A stretch of 61,762 nucleotides of DNA from Candidatus Zipacnadia bacterium (GCA_029821735.1 JALGSU010000026.1:1-61762), one strand, 5' to 3'. Positions 9,561 to 19,307 are shown, counted from the stretch's first letter. Numbers and translations are program-made. Notes: generated from the letters alone by a model not told the origin.

Positions 9561-10693
9561 AGGAACGAACTGCTGACTTCCACCGACCGCAGGCGCACTG
9601 ATAGGGCCCGGTGGTCATCCAACGGCCTCGCCAGGGTCAGATCTCCGCCGGTCCGACGCTCGTCGAACTCGTCGTCAGAGGTACTCACCGCAGCTCCACC
9701 TACGAATTGCCGACGGCGCTCGCTGTCGTAGAGGTTCACCTGAAGCGTCGTTCCGTTGTCGAAGAGATACGGCTCGAAGAAACTCAACTCGTAGCTCTGT
9801 CGGCCACCCAACTCCAGACTTACCGACACCCGCTCGGCTCGGCCGCGGAAGTTGTTCTCCGAAGCAGAGATCATGAACACTATGTTGTCCAGGCTCGAAT
9901 AGCCGATGGCGGCCGCCGCTTTGCCGGTTTTGGCCTCTTTCAGCTTGATGACCAGGATAATTCCCTTGATCGGGTCCAGCTTGCCCGGTCGGATCTCGGT
10001 CTCGACCCCGCCAGCCTCGAACAGCTGCAACTGGTATATCCGCCGCAGGTTGGTGGTCACCCGCTCTTGCTGGAACAACTCGCCCTGCTCAAGGTCGATC
10101 TCGCCGCGCACCACAAACTCCTTGGTGCGCTTGAGCCCCTCGATGATGATGTCTTCCAGCCGCGCCTCGTCGATGACGAAGGTCAGCACCCCGAAGGCGT
10201 CCACGCCGGCCTCAGCGACGTGCGCGATGTATCCGCGCTTCTCGTATGACTCAACGACCCGGGCGACGTCACGCCGAATCGCGCGCTGATCAACCACGTG
10301 CCCCGGCTGACTGAGCACCACGTCGCCGAGCTGCTCGTCACCGAGCACAGTATTGCCCGCGAACATCACCTTCGTCAGCCTCTGCTTCTCGACGACCGTG
10401 ATGACGACTCGCACGCCGCCCTCGATGGTCTCGAAGGAGGTCGCCACGTCATCGAAGTAGCCCATGCGCAGGATCAGTTCCTGGGCCTGGGTGGCATTCT
10501 CAGGCGTGAACACGTCGCCGACCTTGAGGATGTCTTTCACCACATCCAGAATCGGCTCACGTGCGACATAGTCGTTCCCCTCGACGGTCACCTCGCCGAT
10601 GAGTTCCCCCTGGCCGACCGCCACTGTGGCGGCCCCGGCTATAATCGCCAGCAGGACAGGGGCGATCATCAACGTCCTCATCGCTTTCGGCAT
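9503..10693 (-). CDS. bamA: BamA N-terminal POTRA part, ending in a frameshift
   Basis: 396 codons before a premature stop. A signal peptide (about 1-28, ending VAVGQ) precedes three POTRA-like units; units such as GELIGEVTVEGNDYVAREPI and KVMFAGNTVLGDEQLGDVV show the typical strand-helix pattern. From about residue 255 (AAAIGYSSLDN) the barrel begins. The frame stops after SAVSLPPRP, and the barrel continues in the frame one base over, so the whole protein would be about 610 residues. The shift falls in a C/G-rich stretch around 9503-9530. The start ATG at 10693 follows GAGGAG by 7 nt. It lies just downstream of the ECF sigma gene, separated by a hairpin. Confidence 0.88.
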   Translation of the reverse strand: MPKAMRTLMIAPVLLAIIAGAATVAVGQGELIGEVTVEGNDYVAREPILDVVKDILKVGDVFTPENATQAQELILRMGYFDDVATSFETIEGGVRVVITVVEKQRLTKVMFAGNTVLGDEQLGDVVLSQPGHVVDQRAIRRDVARVVESYEKRGYIAHVAEAGVDAFGVLTFVIDEARLEDIIIEGLKRTKEFVVRGEIDLEQGELFQQERVTTNLRRIYQLQLFEAGGVETEIRPGKLDPIKGIILVIKLKEAKTGKAAAAIGYSSLDNIVFMISASENNFRGRAERVSVSLELGGRQSYELSFFEPYLFDNGTTLQVNLYDSERRRQFVGGAAVSTSDDEFDERRTGGDLTLARPLDDHRALSVRLRSVEVSSSFLQGTVQLPGSSAVSLPPRP

Positions 10694-10730
10694 ATCTTGC
10701 TCCTCGCTTCCGCAGTCAGTGCCTCTGCAT

Positions 10731-10751
10731 GCCAGCCCCTGCGGGGCTGGC
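10731..10751. terminator. Strong hairpin between the ECF sigma gene and bamA
   Basis: A perfect 9-bp stem (arms 10731-10739 and 10743-10751) with a 3-nt loop lies 5 nt after the sigma-factor stop. On the minus strand no T-run follows it, so it may stabilise the 3' end or act as a partial terminator rather than a full intrinsic terminator. Confidence 0.45.
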
Positions 10752-10756
10752 TTCGT

Positions 10757-11329
10757 TCACGGTGTCTGTTCAAGCACGTCGGTCAGACGCTTACGCAAAA
10801 CGCTGCGCGCTCTGAACAGGCGACTCTTCACGGCCTCAACGCTACACCCCAGTACTCGCGCAATCTCCCGGTAGCGCAGCCCTTCCAGGTCTCGCAGCAC
10901 GACGACCTCGCGGTATTCGAACTTCAGCAGGGCGACCTCAGCCATGAGTACCGAGCGCAGCTGTCTGTTCTGTGCCACCCGGTCAGGCGACAGGTCCCAG
11001 TCCTCCACCTCGCGGCTCACTTCATCGCTATCGAGTTCCAGCGGCGCGTCCAGCGAGTAGGACTCCCGGCTATCCACGCGCTGCTGCTTCTCAAACCGGT
11101 TTTTGGTCAGGTTCACCGCGATACGATACAGCCACGTGTACACACTCGCCTCATGCCGGAACCGGTCGTACGCGCGATACGCCGCGACGAACGTGTCCTG
11201 CGTGAGGTCAGCGGCCTCGTCCTCGTTGTTGATCAGTCGGTAGATGACGTTGAAGATACGCTCGTAGTTTTCCGCTGTCACCTGAGAAAACGGAGGTGGT
11301 GTTACACCAGCCCCCTCCGTTTCGCTCAT
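10757..11329 (-). CDS. RNA polymerase ECF-type sigma factor
   Basis: A 190-residue sigma-70 family, extracytoplasmic-function sigma factor. Region 2 is clear: NYERIFNVIYRLINNEDEAA, DLTQDTFVAAYRAYD and WLYRIAVNLTKNRFEK. Region 4 has the helix-turn-helix VLRDLEGLRYREIARVLG with SVEAVKSRLFRAR. I took the ATG at 11329, which follows GGGGGAG by 5 nt; upstream in-frame starts (11425, 11473) would lengthen it into the end of the tamB gene. No anti-sigma gene is adjacent. Its place between tamB and bamA suggests a role in envelope stress or outer-membrane assembly, but that is inferred from location only. Confidence 0.93.
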   Translation of the reverse strand: MSETEGAGVTPPPFSQVTAENYERIFNVIYRLINNEDEAADLTQDTFVAAYRAYDRFRHEASVYTWLYRIAVNLTKNRFEKQQRVDSRESYSLDAPLELDSDEVSREVEDWDLSPDRVAQNRQLRSVLMAEVALLKFEYREVVVLRDLEGLRYREIARVLGCSVEAVKSRLFRARSVLRKRLTDVLEQTP

Positions 11330-11432
11330 GCTCGCTCCCCCATCGAGACGTGTCTCCCGACTGCCACTCAACTTAGACAGGCGCCCCTTGCTGCCGGTTG
11401 CGCTATCCCGGTCTTCTACACTCATGCTCCGC

Positions 11433-14400
11433 CTAGAACGTCCGGACATATTCAACGAACAATCTGTTGTCATTCGTCTGATCGGCCTGATAGGTTACCT
11501 TGTAGCGATCGGCTACGCTGTACGAAACGCCCATCTCCCACTCTTGATCCGTGCCCGCCAAGCCTGCCTCGTAGGTCACCAGAAGATCATCAACCAGATA
11601 CTTCCCAATCTTGACCTGCACTGGCTGGTCGAAGGCGAAATTCACCTCAAGCATCGACAGGCCAAGCATCTTCTTCAGATCTTCCGTGAATGGCTGGAAG
11701 ATGTAATGCCTGAACGCCGCCCCGAGCGCTGTCACGAACTGCCGGCTCATAACATCCCCGAGCGGCTCAGATTCTCCTGACCCGAGCAGGCCGCTGAGTT
11801 GCTCAGTCCCCAGCAGCGCGTATATCTGCTCCTCAGCCAGCGGGGGCTGCGACTGCACTTTCACCTGGATCCCGTCCGGCAGGTGTCCGCTGAGTTCCAG
11901 CAGCAGGTTCACCTCGCCAACCTGCCGCCCGTCCACCATCGCGTCAGTGATCCGTCTGGTCGCTGTCCCCCACACCTCGCCCCCGAGTTCCAGTGCCAAT
12001 GGCGGAACGCGCTGCGCCGTGCCCGGAGCTGGCCGCACCGACAGCCGCACGCCCGCAGTCGCTACGTCCAGCACCCCGGCGGGCAGAGTCGCACGTCCCT
12101 CCTGCAACTCCACGAGCGCCGTCAGAACGGGTCGCTGTGGTGTGCCCTGCAGCCTCACTGCGTACTCCGTCGGCTCCAGCGGCGCCGTGACCCCGACTCC
12201 CTTGAACTTGACATCCGGCCCGATCGCCAGGCCCAGATCAAAGGTCGCCGCCGGTATCAGCGGCGACATCCCCATCAATTGCCCGCCCGGCTCCCCGCCA
12301 AGCGGCGGCAGCCCGATAGTTGCGTGCGCAATCTCTATGCCCCCGCCCACGTGCACTGGCTCGCCGGGGCTCGGGTTAGCCATCGTTACCTGTCCGTTGA
12401 GGGTCCCCAGGAAAAGGCTCGAATACTTCGGCCGGGCATTGTCGATCACCAGCGTCAGGTCCCAGTCGTTGAGGGCCGTCTGGTCCGGCAGGAAGCTTGT
12501 CACCTCGACCGAGCCATCCAGCGATATGGTGCCGCCGCCCAGCCGCGCCCCGATCTCGTTGATGTCCAGCAACTGCCGCCCCTCATCGATCGTGTGCAGC
12601 CGCACTCCTCCGGCCAACTTGCGGAAGATCAGTCCCTCACCGATGCTCTGCTCGTCAGCGGCAACTGTGGCCTGGAAATCATACTGGTTCTCATGCATCT
12701 GAGCCTGGCCGAAACCAACGATTCGCGCCTCGCCGCTTGCCGCTAACGCGATTTGATCCGCGCGAGCGCTGAACTCCTCCAGTTCAAAGAGCGTGTCTCC
12801 GCCCCACGCGGAGAACTTGGTGACGAGCGTGATCTCCTCCAGCGGTGCGAACGCCCCGGGCAGGTTCACTGTCCCCTCGTTCACCGTCAGCCCCCCGGTC
12901 AGGGCCGGGCGCCCGAATGTGCCGGTCACACTCACCTTGGTGTCCACTGTTCCCGAGGCCGTAAGCTGGCTCAGCGGCCCTTCGCCCTCATCATCGCCCA
13001 GAAAACGCGCGATCATCGGCGGGAAGATACCCAGGTCCGCCTTCTCCGTGCGGGCAGTGATCTCGATCGCACCCGCCGGGTCTGGTCGCATCGTTTCCCA
13101 ATCGAAGGGCACTTGTCCATCGACGAATATCTCCTGCTCCTGAGCCCTGAGCACCAGGCTGTCGACGTCGATCCGCCCATCGGCGACCTTGATGAGCGGT
13201 GCCGAAATCAGATCAAAGTGGGCGCCATGAAACGCCGGGTCGATGATGTCAAAGCTACCAAGCAGCTCAGGCGCGATGTCCCTGCCCGTTGCCTGCAACG
13301 CCAGGTTGACCTGTCCGCCTACTGAACGTGCGGCCTCGGGAAGCCAGGCATGCAGCGTCGTCATATCGAGCGCGAAGATCTCCGCGAACATGTCGACTTG
13401 GCCCTCGGGATCCCACGTGCCCGCGACCGTCAGTAGCGCCTCCCCCTCTGTTGCCTCAACGTCCAGCGCGATACTCCCGGCTTCCGTCACCTCTGCCCGA
13501 ACCTGCACGTCGGGCATGTCCTTCATGTCGTAGCTCGCGTCGGTCACGCCCAGTTGGACTTCCGCCGCGACTTCCTGCAAAATCTCTTTGAGCGTCGGTC
13601 GTTCGGTCACCTCAGCCGCCGGGTCTGCCGCAGTGGGCACGGTACCTTCCAGCGCGACGGACGCGTCCAGTGTCCCCCGCAAACGCATCGAGAGGCTGGC
13701 CAGCTGCTGCGACAACGGTGCCTTGCTCTCCGGATCGTCCGCAAAAGTCTGCGCTATGTGCCGCCCGGCGCCAAGCAGGCGCGGTATCGACACGTGCGAG
13801 AGTTCCACGCGTGATGGCAGAACCTCTTGGTCGCTTAGCCGGTACTGCCCCGCGAGTGACAACTCTCCGCCCGCCAGCGCCAGCGTTGTCCGGCGCAGCA
13901 GTAGAGACTGGTTGTCCAGCACCACCCACGCCTCGACCCCACCGATCTCCTCATTTCCCAGAACCATGTCCTGTGCGCTGATTTGCGCCAGGCCCTTGAG
14001 GTCGTCGACCGGGCCCTCCACGCTCAGGTATGGCAAGCTCACCGTCCCGCTAAGCGGCAGGCCCACCGTTCGCCAGACGTCGAGGTCCTGCAAGACGACA
14101 TCATTCGCGCTCAGTCGGGCCGAGATGAACGGATCATCCAGCAGGGAGGTTACGCTCCCACTGCCCTGCAAGACCGCATCCCCAACCTGCATCATCACCC
14201 GCTCTATCTCGAGGTTGTCACCTTCGAGACGCATCTGAAGCAGGGCCGCGTCGGTCGCGATGGTGTCAAATCGCCCATATCGCGCGAAGACCCGTCCCTC
14301 GACGATCGGTCGATGCAGCGTGCCCCCGAGTTGGGCCTCAACGCGCACTGCTCCTTCTGCGTCCACATCCTCGATGCCAGCCAGCGCCCGCGAATGCGAG

Positions 14401-16658
14401 TCCAGAGGCCCGCCAATTCGCAGCCGACCATCGATTGTACCGTCCTCCGGCAGGTACTCGCCCTCAGCCGTCTGAAGATCGGTTACGGTGCCATCCAAGC
14501 TTACCGTCACGCGTCCCGCTGATCCATAGAGGCTTTCCACGGTAACGCCGTCTGCATCTGCGCGCACGTCGGCAACGATAGCGTCAGCTTCGTACTCGCC
14601 GTAACCAAGCCCAAACCCCTGTGCGCTGAGTTCCACCGACGGGGCATCGAGCGCGCCGGATATACCTCCCTCCGCCCACACCTCACCACGCACGTCCTCA
14701 ACATCAAAGCGCCCCAATACTTGCTCGAGGTCGACCCCAGCTACCGCGAAGCGTGCCGCGACATCCCCCTCCCAAGGCACGAAGCCCTCTGCCCAACCAT
14801 ACGCCGCTGGATCGGCGAAACGTAGCCCCTGCACCTCGACGCCGTCTTTGCCGAGTCGGGCCAGCGCCCGCACGTCACCCAGAGCGTACTCACCATATCC
14901 CGGCTTCGCCACGGCCGCTGCCACCACGAGGTCGGGCTCGCCGCCCTGCCAACTCCCGGAGAACTTTGCGTCAGCCATCCCGGCCAGTTCGATCGGCTCT
15001 CCCGCGCTCGCGAGGTCCACGCCAGGCAAGTCGACAATGCGCGCGACGTCCAGCCCATTGACCTCGCCTTGCACCCACGCCCAAAGGCCGTCCTCGCCGC
15101 GCGTGTCCAGCACGCCCTCCGCGGTCAACTCCGCATCGATCACCCGCGCCTGGAGCCCACTCACATCCACGATGCCTCCGGCAATCGTTGCCTCGGCTCG
15201 CAGATCCTCAATCGTCCCCTCCCCGGCCGCGATCCGCGCTACATGCACGCTCGTATGGGCAACGGGCGATCCGTTCGCCCACATCCCCTCGGCGGTAAGA
15301 TCCTCAATAGGGCTCACAATCAGGGGCCCGGGAGGATCGGCCACGTCGATCTCGCCGCCGACTGGCTCGGCCCGAGCCACGTGGGCGCTCGCCCGCACGT
15401 TCGGAGCAGACAGGTCCAGCAGGTTCACCTGCGCTGCGATGTCCTCGGCGCGGGCGGTCACGCCGCCAGCCGTAAAGTCGACGGTGCCCGGTATGCTCAA
15501 CTCCGCCAGCACATTCGCACTCGACGGCGGCCCGCAAAATGTCCCTCTCGCAGTCAGTGGCCCGGTCACGTCCAGATTCTCAAGGTACGCACCCGCCGCA
15601 GGCAGCAACCGGGCCAGATCCATCGTGCTCCCCGTCTCGGCCTCAAAAGTCAAGTCGAGACAGGGCCGCGCAAAGTCGCTGACCGCCCCCTCCGCCCGCA
15701 CATGGGCCCCGCTGACCCACGCGTCCAGGTGCTTCACTGCCACACCGTAGGGCATTGCGATCATGTCTGCATCGACGGTCATCGGTGCGTTGCCCAGTGC
15801 CGCCAGCCGTACGCTGACGTCGCGTACTTGCGCGTCCACCGATATCGCCGACTTCGCTCTGCCGTCGCGGTCGCGTACGACAGCAATCGTTCCCCGCATG
15901 TCGGCCTGACCACGGTCAATCTTCAGGCCCGGGACGTTCGCGAAGAACCCATACCACCAAGCTACGTTGATTCCGCTGATGTCTGCGTCCAGCCATGCTG
16001 TGCCAGTGGCTGACTCCACGTCCACGCCGAGGTCAATGTAAGCGACTCGCCCCAGCCGCTCCCAGGCATTCAACTGAATCTGCGCCCAACCCAGCCGCCT
16101 CATGTCGATGGTCGCCGACAGTCCGCCCAGCTCTACCTCCAGCGGCTCAGCGCCGATCCCCGTAACCCCACGATCGACGTAGCGGATGGTGCTGTCGGTG
16201 ATCTCCACCACTCCCTGGAAGCCCTCCTCCGGAGGCGCGGGTTTGCCTGGGGGCAGGAGTGTCGTCAGGTTGACAATCCCGCTCTCATCGCGCTCGATCC
16301 GCGCCCACAAGCCCTCAACCTTCACTCGACCAATTCCTGCGGCCGGCGCCACATCCCCGTGGAGGATCCCCATCAGGTCGTAGTTGATCGCGATTTGGCG
16401 CGCGGTGATCAGCTCGTCCGTCTGGAGATCGCCGTTCGCCGCCACTGCTATATCGTGCGCGACAACTCCCGTCGCCCCTTCAATCTCAATCTGCCCGACT
16501 CGCACCTCACGCCCGAGCGTGTCTGCAAGCTGCTGAGCCACCAGCACTTGCAGCCACTCGCGCCACCTGTCGGGCGGGTTGAGCACGTTCCGCCCCGCCT
16601 CCGCGAACAGCGCCACGGTGACCAGTAGGCACAGGAAGAGCGTTAGGAGCGATCTCAT
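11433..16658 (-). CDS. tamB: TamB/YdbH-like translocation and assembly module protein (AsmA-like)
   Basis: A 1741-residue envelope protein with an N-terminal membrane anchor or signal (MRSLLTLFLCLLVTVALFAEA), then long repetitive beta-rich domains of the AsmA-like bridge-protein type, and a C-terminal DUF490 (TamB) domain of about 350 residues. The end (EEQIYALLGTEQLSGLLG, then VTYQADQTNDNRLFVEYVRTF) is typical of TamB, with a closing barrel-like tail. TamB-type proteins span the periplasm and are implicated in lipid transport to, or protein insertion in, the outer membrane. It stands at the head of the bamA-skp-lpxD block. It is longer than E. coli TamB (1259), a length common in other phyla. 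No frameshift was seen. Confidence 0.92.
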   Translation of the reverse strand: MRSLLTLFLCLLVTVALFAEAGRNVLNPPDRWREWLQVLVAQQLADTLGREVRVGQIEIEGATGVVAHDIAVAANGDLQTDELITARQIAINYDLMGILHGDVAPAAGIGRVKVEGLWARIERDESGIVNLTTLLPPGKPAPPEEGFQGVVEITDSTIRYVDRGVTGIGAEPLEVELGGLSATIDMRRLGWAQIQLNAWERLGRVAYIDLGVDVESATGTAWLDADISGINVAWWYGFFANVPGLKIDRGQADMRGTIAVVRDRDGRAKSAISVDAQVRDVSVRLAALGNAPMTVDADMIAMPYGVAVKHLDAWVSGAHVRAEGAVSDFARPCLDLTFEAETGSTMDLARLLPAAGAYLENLDVTGPLTARGTFCGPPSSANVLAELSIPGTVDFTAGGVTARAEDIAAQVNLLDLSAPNVRASAHVARAEPVGGEIDVADPPGPLIVSPIEDLTAEGMWANGSPVAHTSVHVARIAAGEGTIEDLRAEATIAGGIVDVSGLQARVIDAELTAEGVLDTRGEDGLWAWVQGEVNGLDVARIVDLPGVDLASAGEPIELAGMADAKFSGSWQGGEPDLVVAAAVAKPGYGEYALGDVRALARLGKDGVEVQGLRFADPAAYGWAEGFVPWEGDVAARFAVAGVDLEQVLGRFDVEDVRGEVWAEGGISGALDAPSVELSAQGFGLGYGEYEADAIVADVRADADGVTVESLYGSAGRVTVSLDGTVTDLQTAEGEYLPEDGTIDGRLRIGGPLDSHSRALAGIEDVDAEGAVRVEAQLGGTLHRPIVEGRVFARYGRFDTIATDAALLQMRLEGDNLEIERVMMQVGDAVLQGSGSVTSLLDDPFISARLSANDVVLQDLDVWRTVGLPLSGTVSLPYLSVEGPVDDLKGLAQISAQDMVLGNEEIGGVEAWVVLDNQSLLLRRTTLALAGGELSLAGQYRLSDQEVLPSRVELSHVSIPRLLGAGRHIAQTFADDPESKAPLSQQLASLSMRLRGTLDASVALEGTVPTAADPAAEVTERPTLKEILQEVAAEVQLGVTDASYDMKDMPDVQVRAEVTEAGSIALDVEATEGEALLTVAGTWDPEGQVDMFAEIFALDMTTLHAWLPEAARSVGGQVNLALQATGRDIAPELLGSFDIIDPAFHGAHFDLISAPLIKVADGRIDVDSLVLRAQEQEIFVDGQVPFDWETMRPDPAGAIEITARTEKADLGIFPPMIARFLGDDEGEGPLSQLTASGTVDTKVSVTGTFGRPALTGGLTVNEGTVNLPGAFAPLEEITLVTKFSAWGGDTLFELEEFSARADQIALAASGEARIVGFGQAQMHENQYDFQATVAADEQSIGEGLIFRKLAGGVRLHTIDEGRQLLDINEIGARLGGGTISLDGSVEVTSFLPDQTALNDWDLTLVIDNARPKYSSLFLGTLNGQVTMANPSPGEPVHVGGGIEIAHATIGLPPLGGEPGGQLMGMSPLIPAATFDLGLAIGPDVKFKGVGVTAPLEPTEYAVRLQGTPQRPVLTALVELQEGRATLPAGVLDVATAGVRLSVRPAPGTAQRVPPLALELGGEVWGTATRRITDAMVDGRQVGEVNLLLELSGHLPDGIQVKVQSQPPLAEEQIYALLGTEQLSGLLGSGESEPLGDVMSRQFVTALGAAFRHYIFQPFTEDLKKMLGLSMLEVNFAFDQPVQVKIGKYLVDDLLVTYEAGLAGTDQEWEMGVSYSVADRYKVTYQADQTNDNRLFVEYVRTF

Positions 16659-16706
16659 CTTCAGGCCTTCATGGTTCCTGTCCGTCTTCTTTCGATGGGC
16701 GCGACG

Positions 16707-17660
16707 TCAGCGCGCATCCGCCGCTGCTTCCGCCGCGCAATAGCTGCTGCGCACAAAGGGCCCGCTCAGAACACGCTTCAGTCCGTGGCGCAGGCCCATC
16801 CGTTCATACTCCGCGAACTGCGCTGGTTCCACATACCGATCCACCGGCAGGTGCGCCTCACTGGGCCGCAAATACTGCCCGATCGTCACGATGCTGCATC
16901 CCGCCGCTGCGAGGTCCGACAGCGTGGCGTCGACCTCGTCGTCGGTCTCTCCCACGCCCACCATCATCCCAGACTTCACGAGCGCGCCGCCCGCGTGCTC
17001 TGCCGCAGTGCGCAACACTCCGAGCGAGCGCTCATAGCCCGCCTGTGGCCGGACAGTTGTCTGCAGTCGCTCAACCGTCTCCACGTTGTGGTTGTACACC
17101 GTCGGTCTCGCGGCCAGCACGCGCGCCAGAGACTTGTATGCGCCCCCAAAATCTGACGTCAGCACCTCGATACCCACCCCGGGCAAGGTCGCCCGCAGTG
17201 CGTCCATGGTCCGCACGAACTGCTCCGCCCCACCGTCCGGCAGATCGTCCCGCGTGACGCAGGTCAGCACCACGTAGCGCAGACCGAGACGAGCCGCCGC
17301 TCGCGCCACCAACTCAGGCTCTTCGGGGTCCGGCGCCTCCGGTGCGCCATGATGCACCGCACAGAAGCGACAGTTGCGCGTGCATCTCTCACCCAATATC
17401 ATGAACGTCGCCGTATGCGCACTGTAGCACTCCCCGATATTGGGGCACATTGCCTCTTCGCACACGGTGTGCACGCCTATCTCAGCCAGTAGCTCACGCG
17501 TCTCCCGGGCGAGCGACGCTTTGCCAGTTTTCACGCGCAGCCACGCAGGCATACGCGACCGGCAGCCCGAGGATCGAGCTGCCTGCCCATCGTCTTCACA
17601 CTTCAATGTCTTCAGCGCCTCCTGCGGCTTATTGTACAGGGCCTGAGGCCCATCCGTCAA
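16707..17660 (-). CDS. lipA: Lipoyl synthase LipA
   Basis: A radical-SAM enzyme that inserts two sulfur atoms into protein-bound octanoyl groups, making lipoyl cofactors for 2-oxoacid dehydrogenases and the glycine-cleavage system. Both iron-sulfur cluster motifs are present: the auxiliary cluster Cys67, Cys72 and Cys78 in CEEAMCPNIGEC, and the radical-SAM motif CTRNCRFC (93-100). The C-terminal RSSY motif supplies the Ser ligand. The start is uncertain: the first option is a TTG at 17660; an ATG at 17552 would begin at MPAWLRVKTGK, close to where many LipA proteins start. No lipB neighbour is visible. Confidence 0.93.
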   Translation of the reverse strand: MTDGPQALYNKPQEALKTLKCEDDGQAARSSGCRSRMPAWLRVKTGKASLARETRELLAEIGVHTVCEEAMCPNIGECYSAHTATFMILGERCTRNCRFCAVHHGAPEAPDPEEPELVARAAARLGLRYVVLTCVTRDDLPDGGAEQFVRTMDALRATLPGVGIEVLTSDFGGAYKSLARVLAARPTVYNHNVETVERLQTTVRPQAGYERSLGVLRTAAEHAGGALVKSGMMVGVGETDDEVDATLSDLAAAGCSIVTIGQYLRPSEAHLPVDRYVEPAQFAEYERMGLRHGLKRVLSGPFVRSSYCAAEAAADAR

Positions 17661-17815
17661 ATTCCTGTGTCCTGCCCAGAGGGCCTCGTGGCACGGCTAT
17701 GCATGTGCCTTCCTCCACGCGCCCGGCCGCACCTCCAAGCCACGCTTGCCGCCCCGCAGGTATTCAGGTAAACTGCATCAGAGTAGCGGGAGACCCAAGT
17801 TCGAGAGGACATCGC

Positions 17816-18193
17816 ATGCCCGAAGCCGCGCCCTTCAAGCAATGTACGCTGTGCGGAACACAATGGCCCGATCTCAAGGATCTAGTGTTGGATCCCAACC
17901 TGGTCGTGAACGGCTACCAGGCTCACCTCGAATCCCCTGAGCAAGGCCTCATCCTGGTGACTCACCAAGTGCCTGATTGTGGCACTACACTCGTAGTGGC
18001 CGCCGGCAAGATGCGCCCATTGTACCGCGGTCCGAATTACAGCAATCGCCAGACGGGCACAGTTGCCTGCCGTGGCCACTGCCAAGAGATCGAGGACCTG
18101 CAGGCCTGCACCGCCAACTGCGACATGGCCTGGATTCGCGAGGCCCTTCAGTGGATCGTCCGACACGAACTGCCCCCGCACTTCGCTCCGTGA
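17816..18193 (+). CDS. Conserved cysteine-rich hypothetical protein
   Basis: A 125-residue soluble protein. It opens with a CxxC pair (FKQCTLCGTQWPDLKDLVLD) that looks like a zinc knuckle, and has further Cys/His residues: HQVPDCGTTL, CRGHCQE and CTANCDMAW. Similar small proteins occur in sulfate-reducing and other anaerobic bacteria, without a known role as far as I recall. The ATG at 17816 follows GAGAGGA by 7 nt. It is divergent from lipA and its stop lies 27 nt from the convergent DAHP synthase stop. Metal binding is inferred from the spacing of the cysteines. Confidence 0.75.
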   Translation: MPEAAPFKQCTLCGTQWPDLKDLVLDPNLVVNGYQAHLESPEQGLILVTHQVPDCGTTLVVAAGKMRPLYRGPNYSNRQTGTVACRGHCQEIEDLQACTANCDMAWIREALQWIVRHELPPHFAP

Positions 18194-18220
18194 CCCCCAC
18201 CCCAGCGACCTGCACCGGCC

Positions 18221-19237
18221 TTAGAGCGTGCGCCCCGCGGCGCTGCAGAACGCCGGCAACTCGCTCATGAGCGTCGCGAAGTCGACAGGCGTGAGCGACT
18301 GAGCGCCGTCAACCATCGCTTCTTGAGGGTGCCAGTGGGTCTCAACCATCAGCCCATCGGCTCCAGCGGCGACCGCCGCCTTGCACAGCGCCGGCACCAT
18401 CCAGTCGCGGCCCGTACCGTGCGAAGGGTCCACGAAGACCGGCAAATGGCTCATCCGCTTGAGCGCTACGACTGCGGAAATATCCAGCGTGTTGCGGGTC
18501 ATCGTCTCGAACGTCCTGATTCCACGCTCGCAAAGAATCACGTCTGAATTGCCCTCAACCACCACGTACTCCGCCGCCTGCAGGAGATCGTCGACGGTCG
18601 CACTCATACCGCGCTTGAGCATCACCGGGCGATCAACCTTACCCAGCTCCGTGAGCAGCGCGAAGTTCTGCATGTTCCGCGCCCCGACCTGATAGATATC
18701 GGCCACGTCGTGCAGATGCTCGATATCGCGAACATCCACCACCTCGGTCACGAAAGGCAGTCCCACATCAGCCTTGACCTGTTGGGCGATCGGGATCCCC
18801 TCTTCACCAAGGCCCTGGAAATCATGCGGCGACGTCCGTGGCTTGAATATTCCGCCGCGCAGCATATGCCCGCCAGCCTGCTTAACGTAGCGCGCAATGT
18901 TGAGGAACTGCTCATACGACTCCACCGCACATGGCCCCGCGACCATCTGGACCTCTTCCCCGCCGATCTCCATCCCCGACGTCATCCGTATCGCGGTGGT
19001 CTCGCTCTTGACTTCCCTGCCCACCAGCTTGTACTTTTGCAGAATCGGGACGATGCGCTCGACGCCCGGCATCGTCTCCAGGATGTCGATCTTCTCCTGG
19101 GTCTTCTCGCCGATGACGGCGATCACTGTCTTCTCCACTCCGCGAATCGGGTGTGGCGTGTACCCAAGCGCGCCGACCCTATCGATCAGCCTCTGTATTG
19201 TTTGCTCGTCGGCGCCAGTTTCGACGATGATGACCAT
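18221..19237 (-). CDS. aroF: 3-deoxy-7-phosphoheptulonate (DAHP) synthase, type I beta, with N-terminal ACT-like domain
   Basis: Condenses phosphoenolpyruvate and erythrose 4-phosphate in the first step of the shikimate pathway. The 338-residue product has an N-terminal regulatory ferredoxin-like domain (1-75), as in Thermotoga DAHP synthase, then the barrel: MVAGPCAVES (substrate-binding), GGIFKPRTSP (GxxKPRT), QVGARNMQNF, VMLKRGMS, CERGIRTFE and VFVDPSHGTGR (metal His). This N-terminal domain commonly gives feedback control by aromatic amino acids. It lies downstream of the deaminase-like gene but behind that gene's terminator, so it is probably transcribed on its own. Confidence 0.95.
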   Translation of the reverse strand: MVIIVETGADEQTIQRLIDRVGALGYTPHPIRGVEKTVIAVIGEKTQEKIDILETMPGVERIVPILQKYKLVGREVKSETTAIRMTSGMEIGGEEVQMVAGPCAVESYEQFLNIARYVKQAGGHMLRGGIFKPRTSPHDFQGLGEEGIPIAQQVKADVGLPFVTEVVDVRDIEHLHDVADIYQVGARNMQNFALLTELGKVDRPVMLKRGMSATVDDLLQAAEYVVVEGNSDVILCERGIRTFETMTRNTLDISAVVALKRMSHLPVFVDPSHGTGRDWMVPALCKAAVAAGADGLMVETHWHPQEAMVDGAQSLTPVDFATLMSELPAFCSAAGRTL

Positions 19238-19307
19238 ATCAGCTATTCCTCTCGAAAGCGTCTCGGCGTCTAGTCCCTGCGATTACACTACGCCTCGGCC
19301 CGCCTGA

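Noticed and set aside
10298..11614. Plus-strand open frame (438 codons) across bamA and the sigma gene
   Set aside because: It is antisense to three real genes and has no domain or ribosome-binding site that I can see.
16659..16706. Riboswitch or leader between tamB and lipA
   Set aside because: The gap is only 48 nt and shows no distinctive structure.
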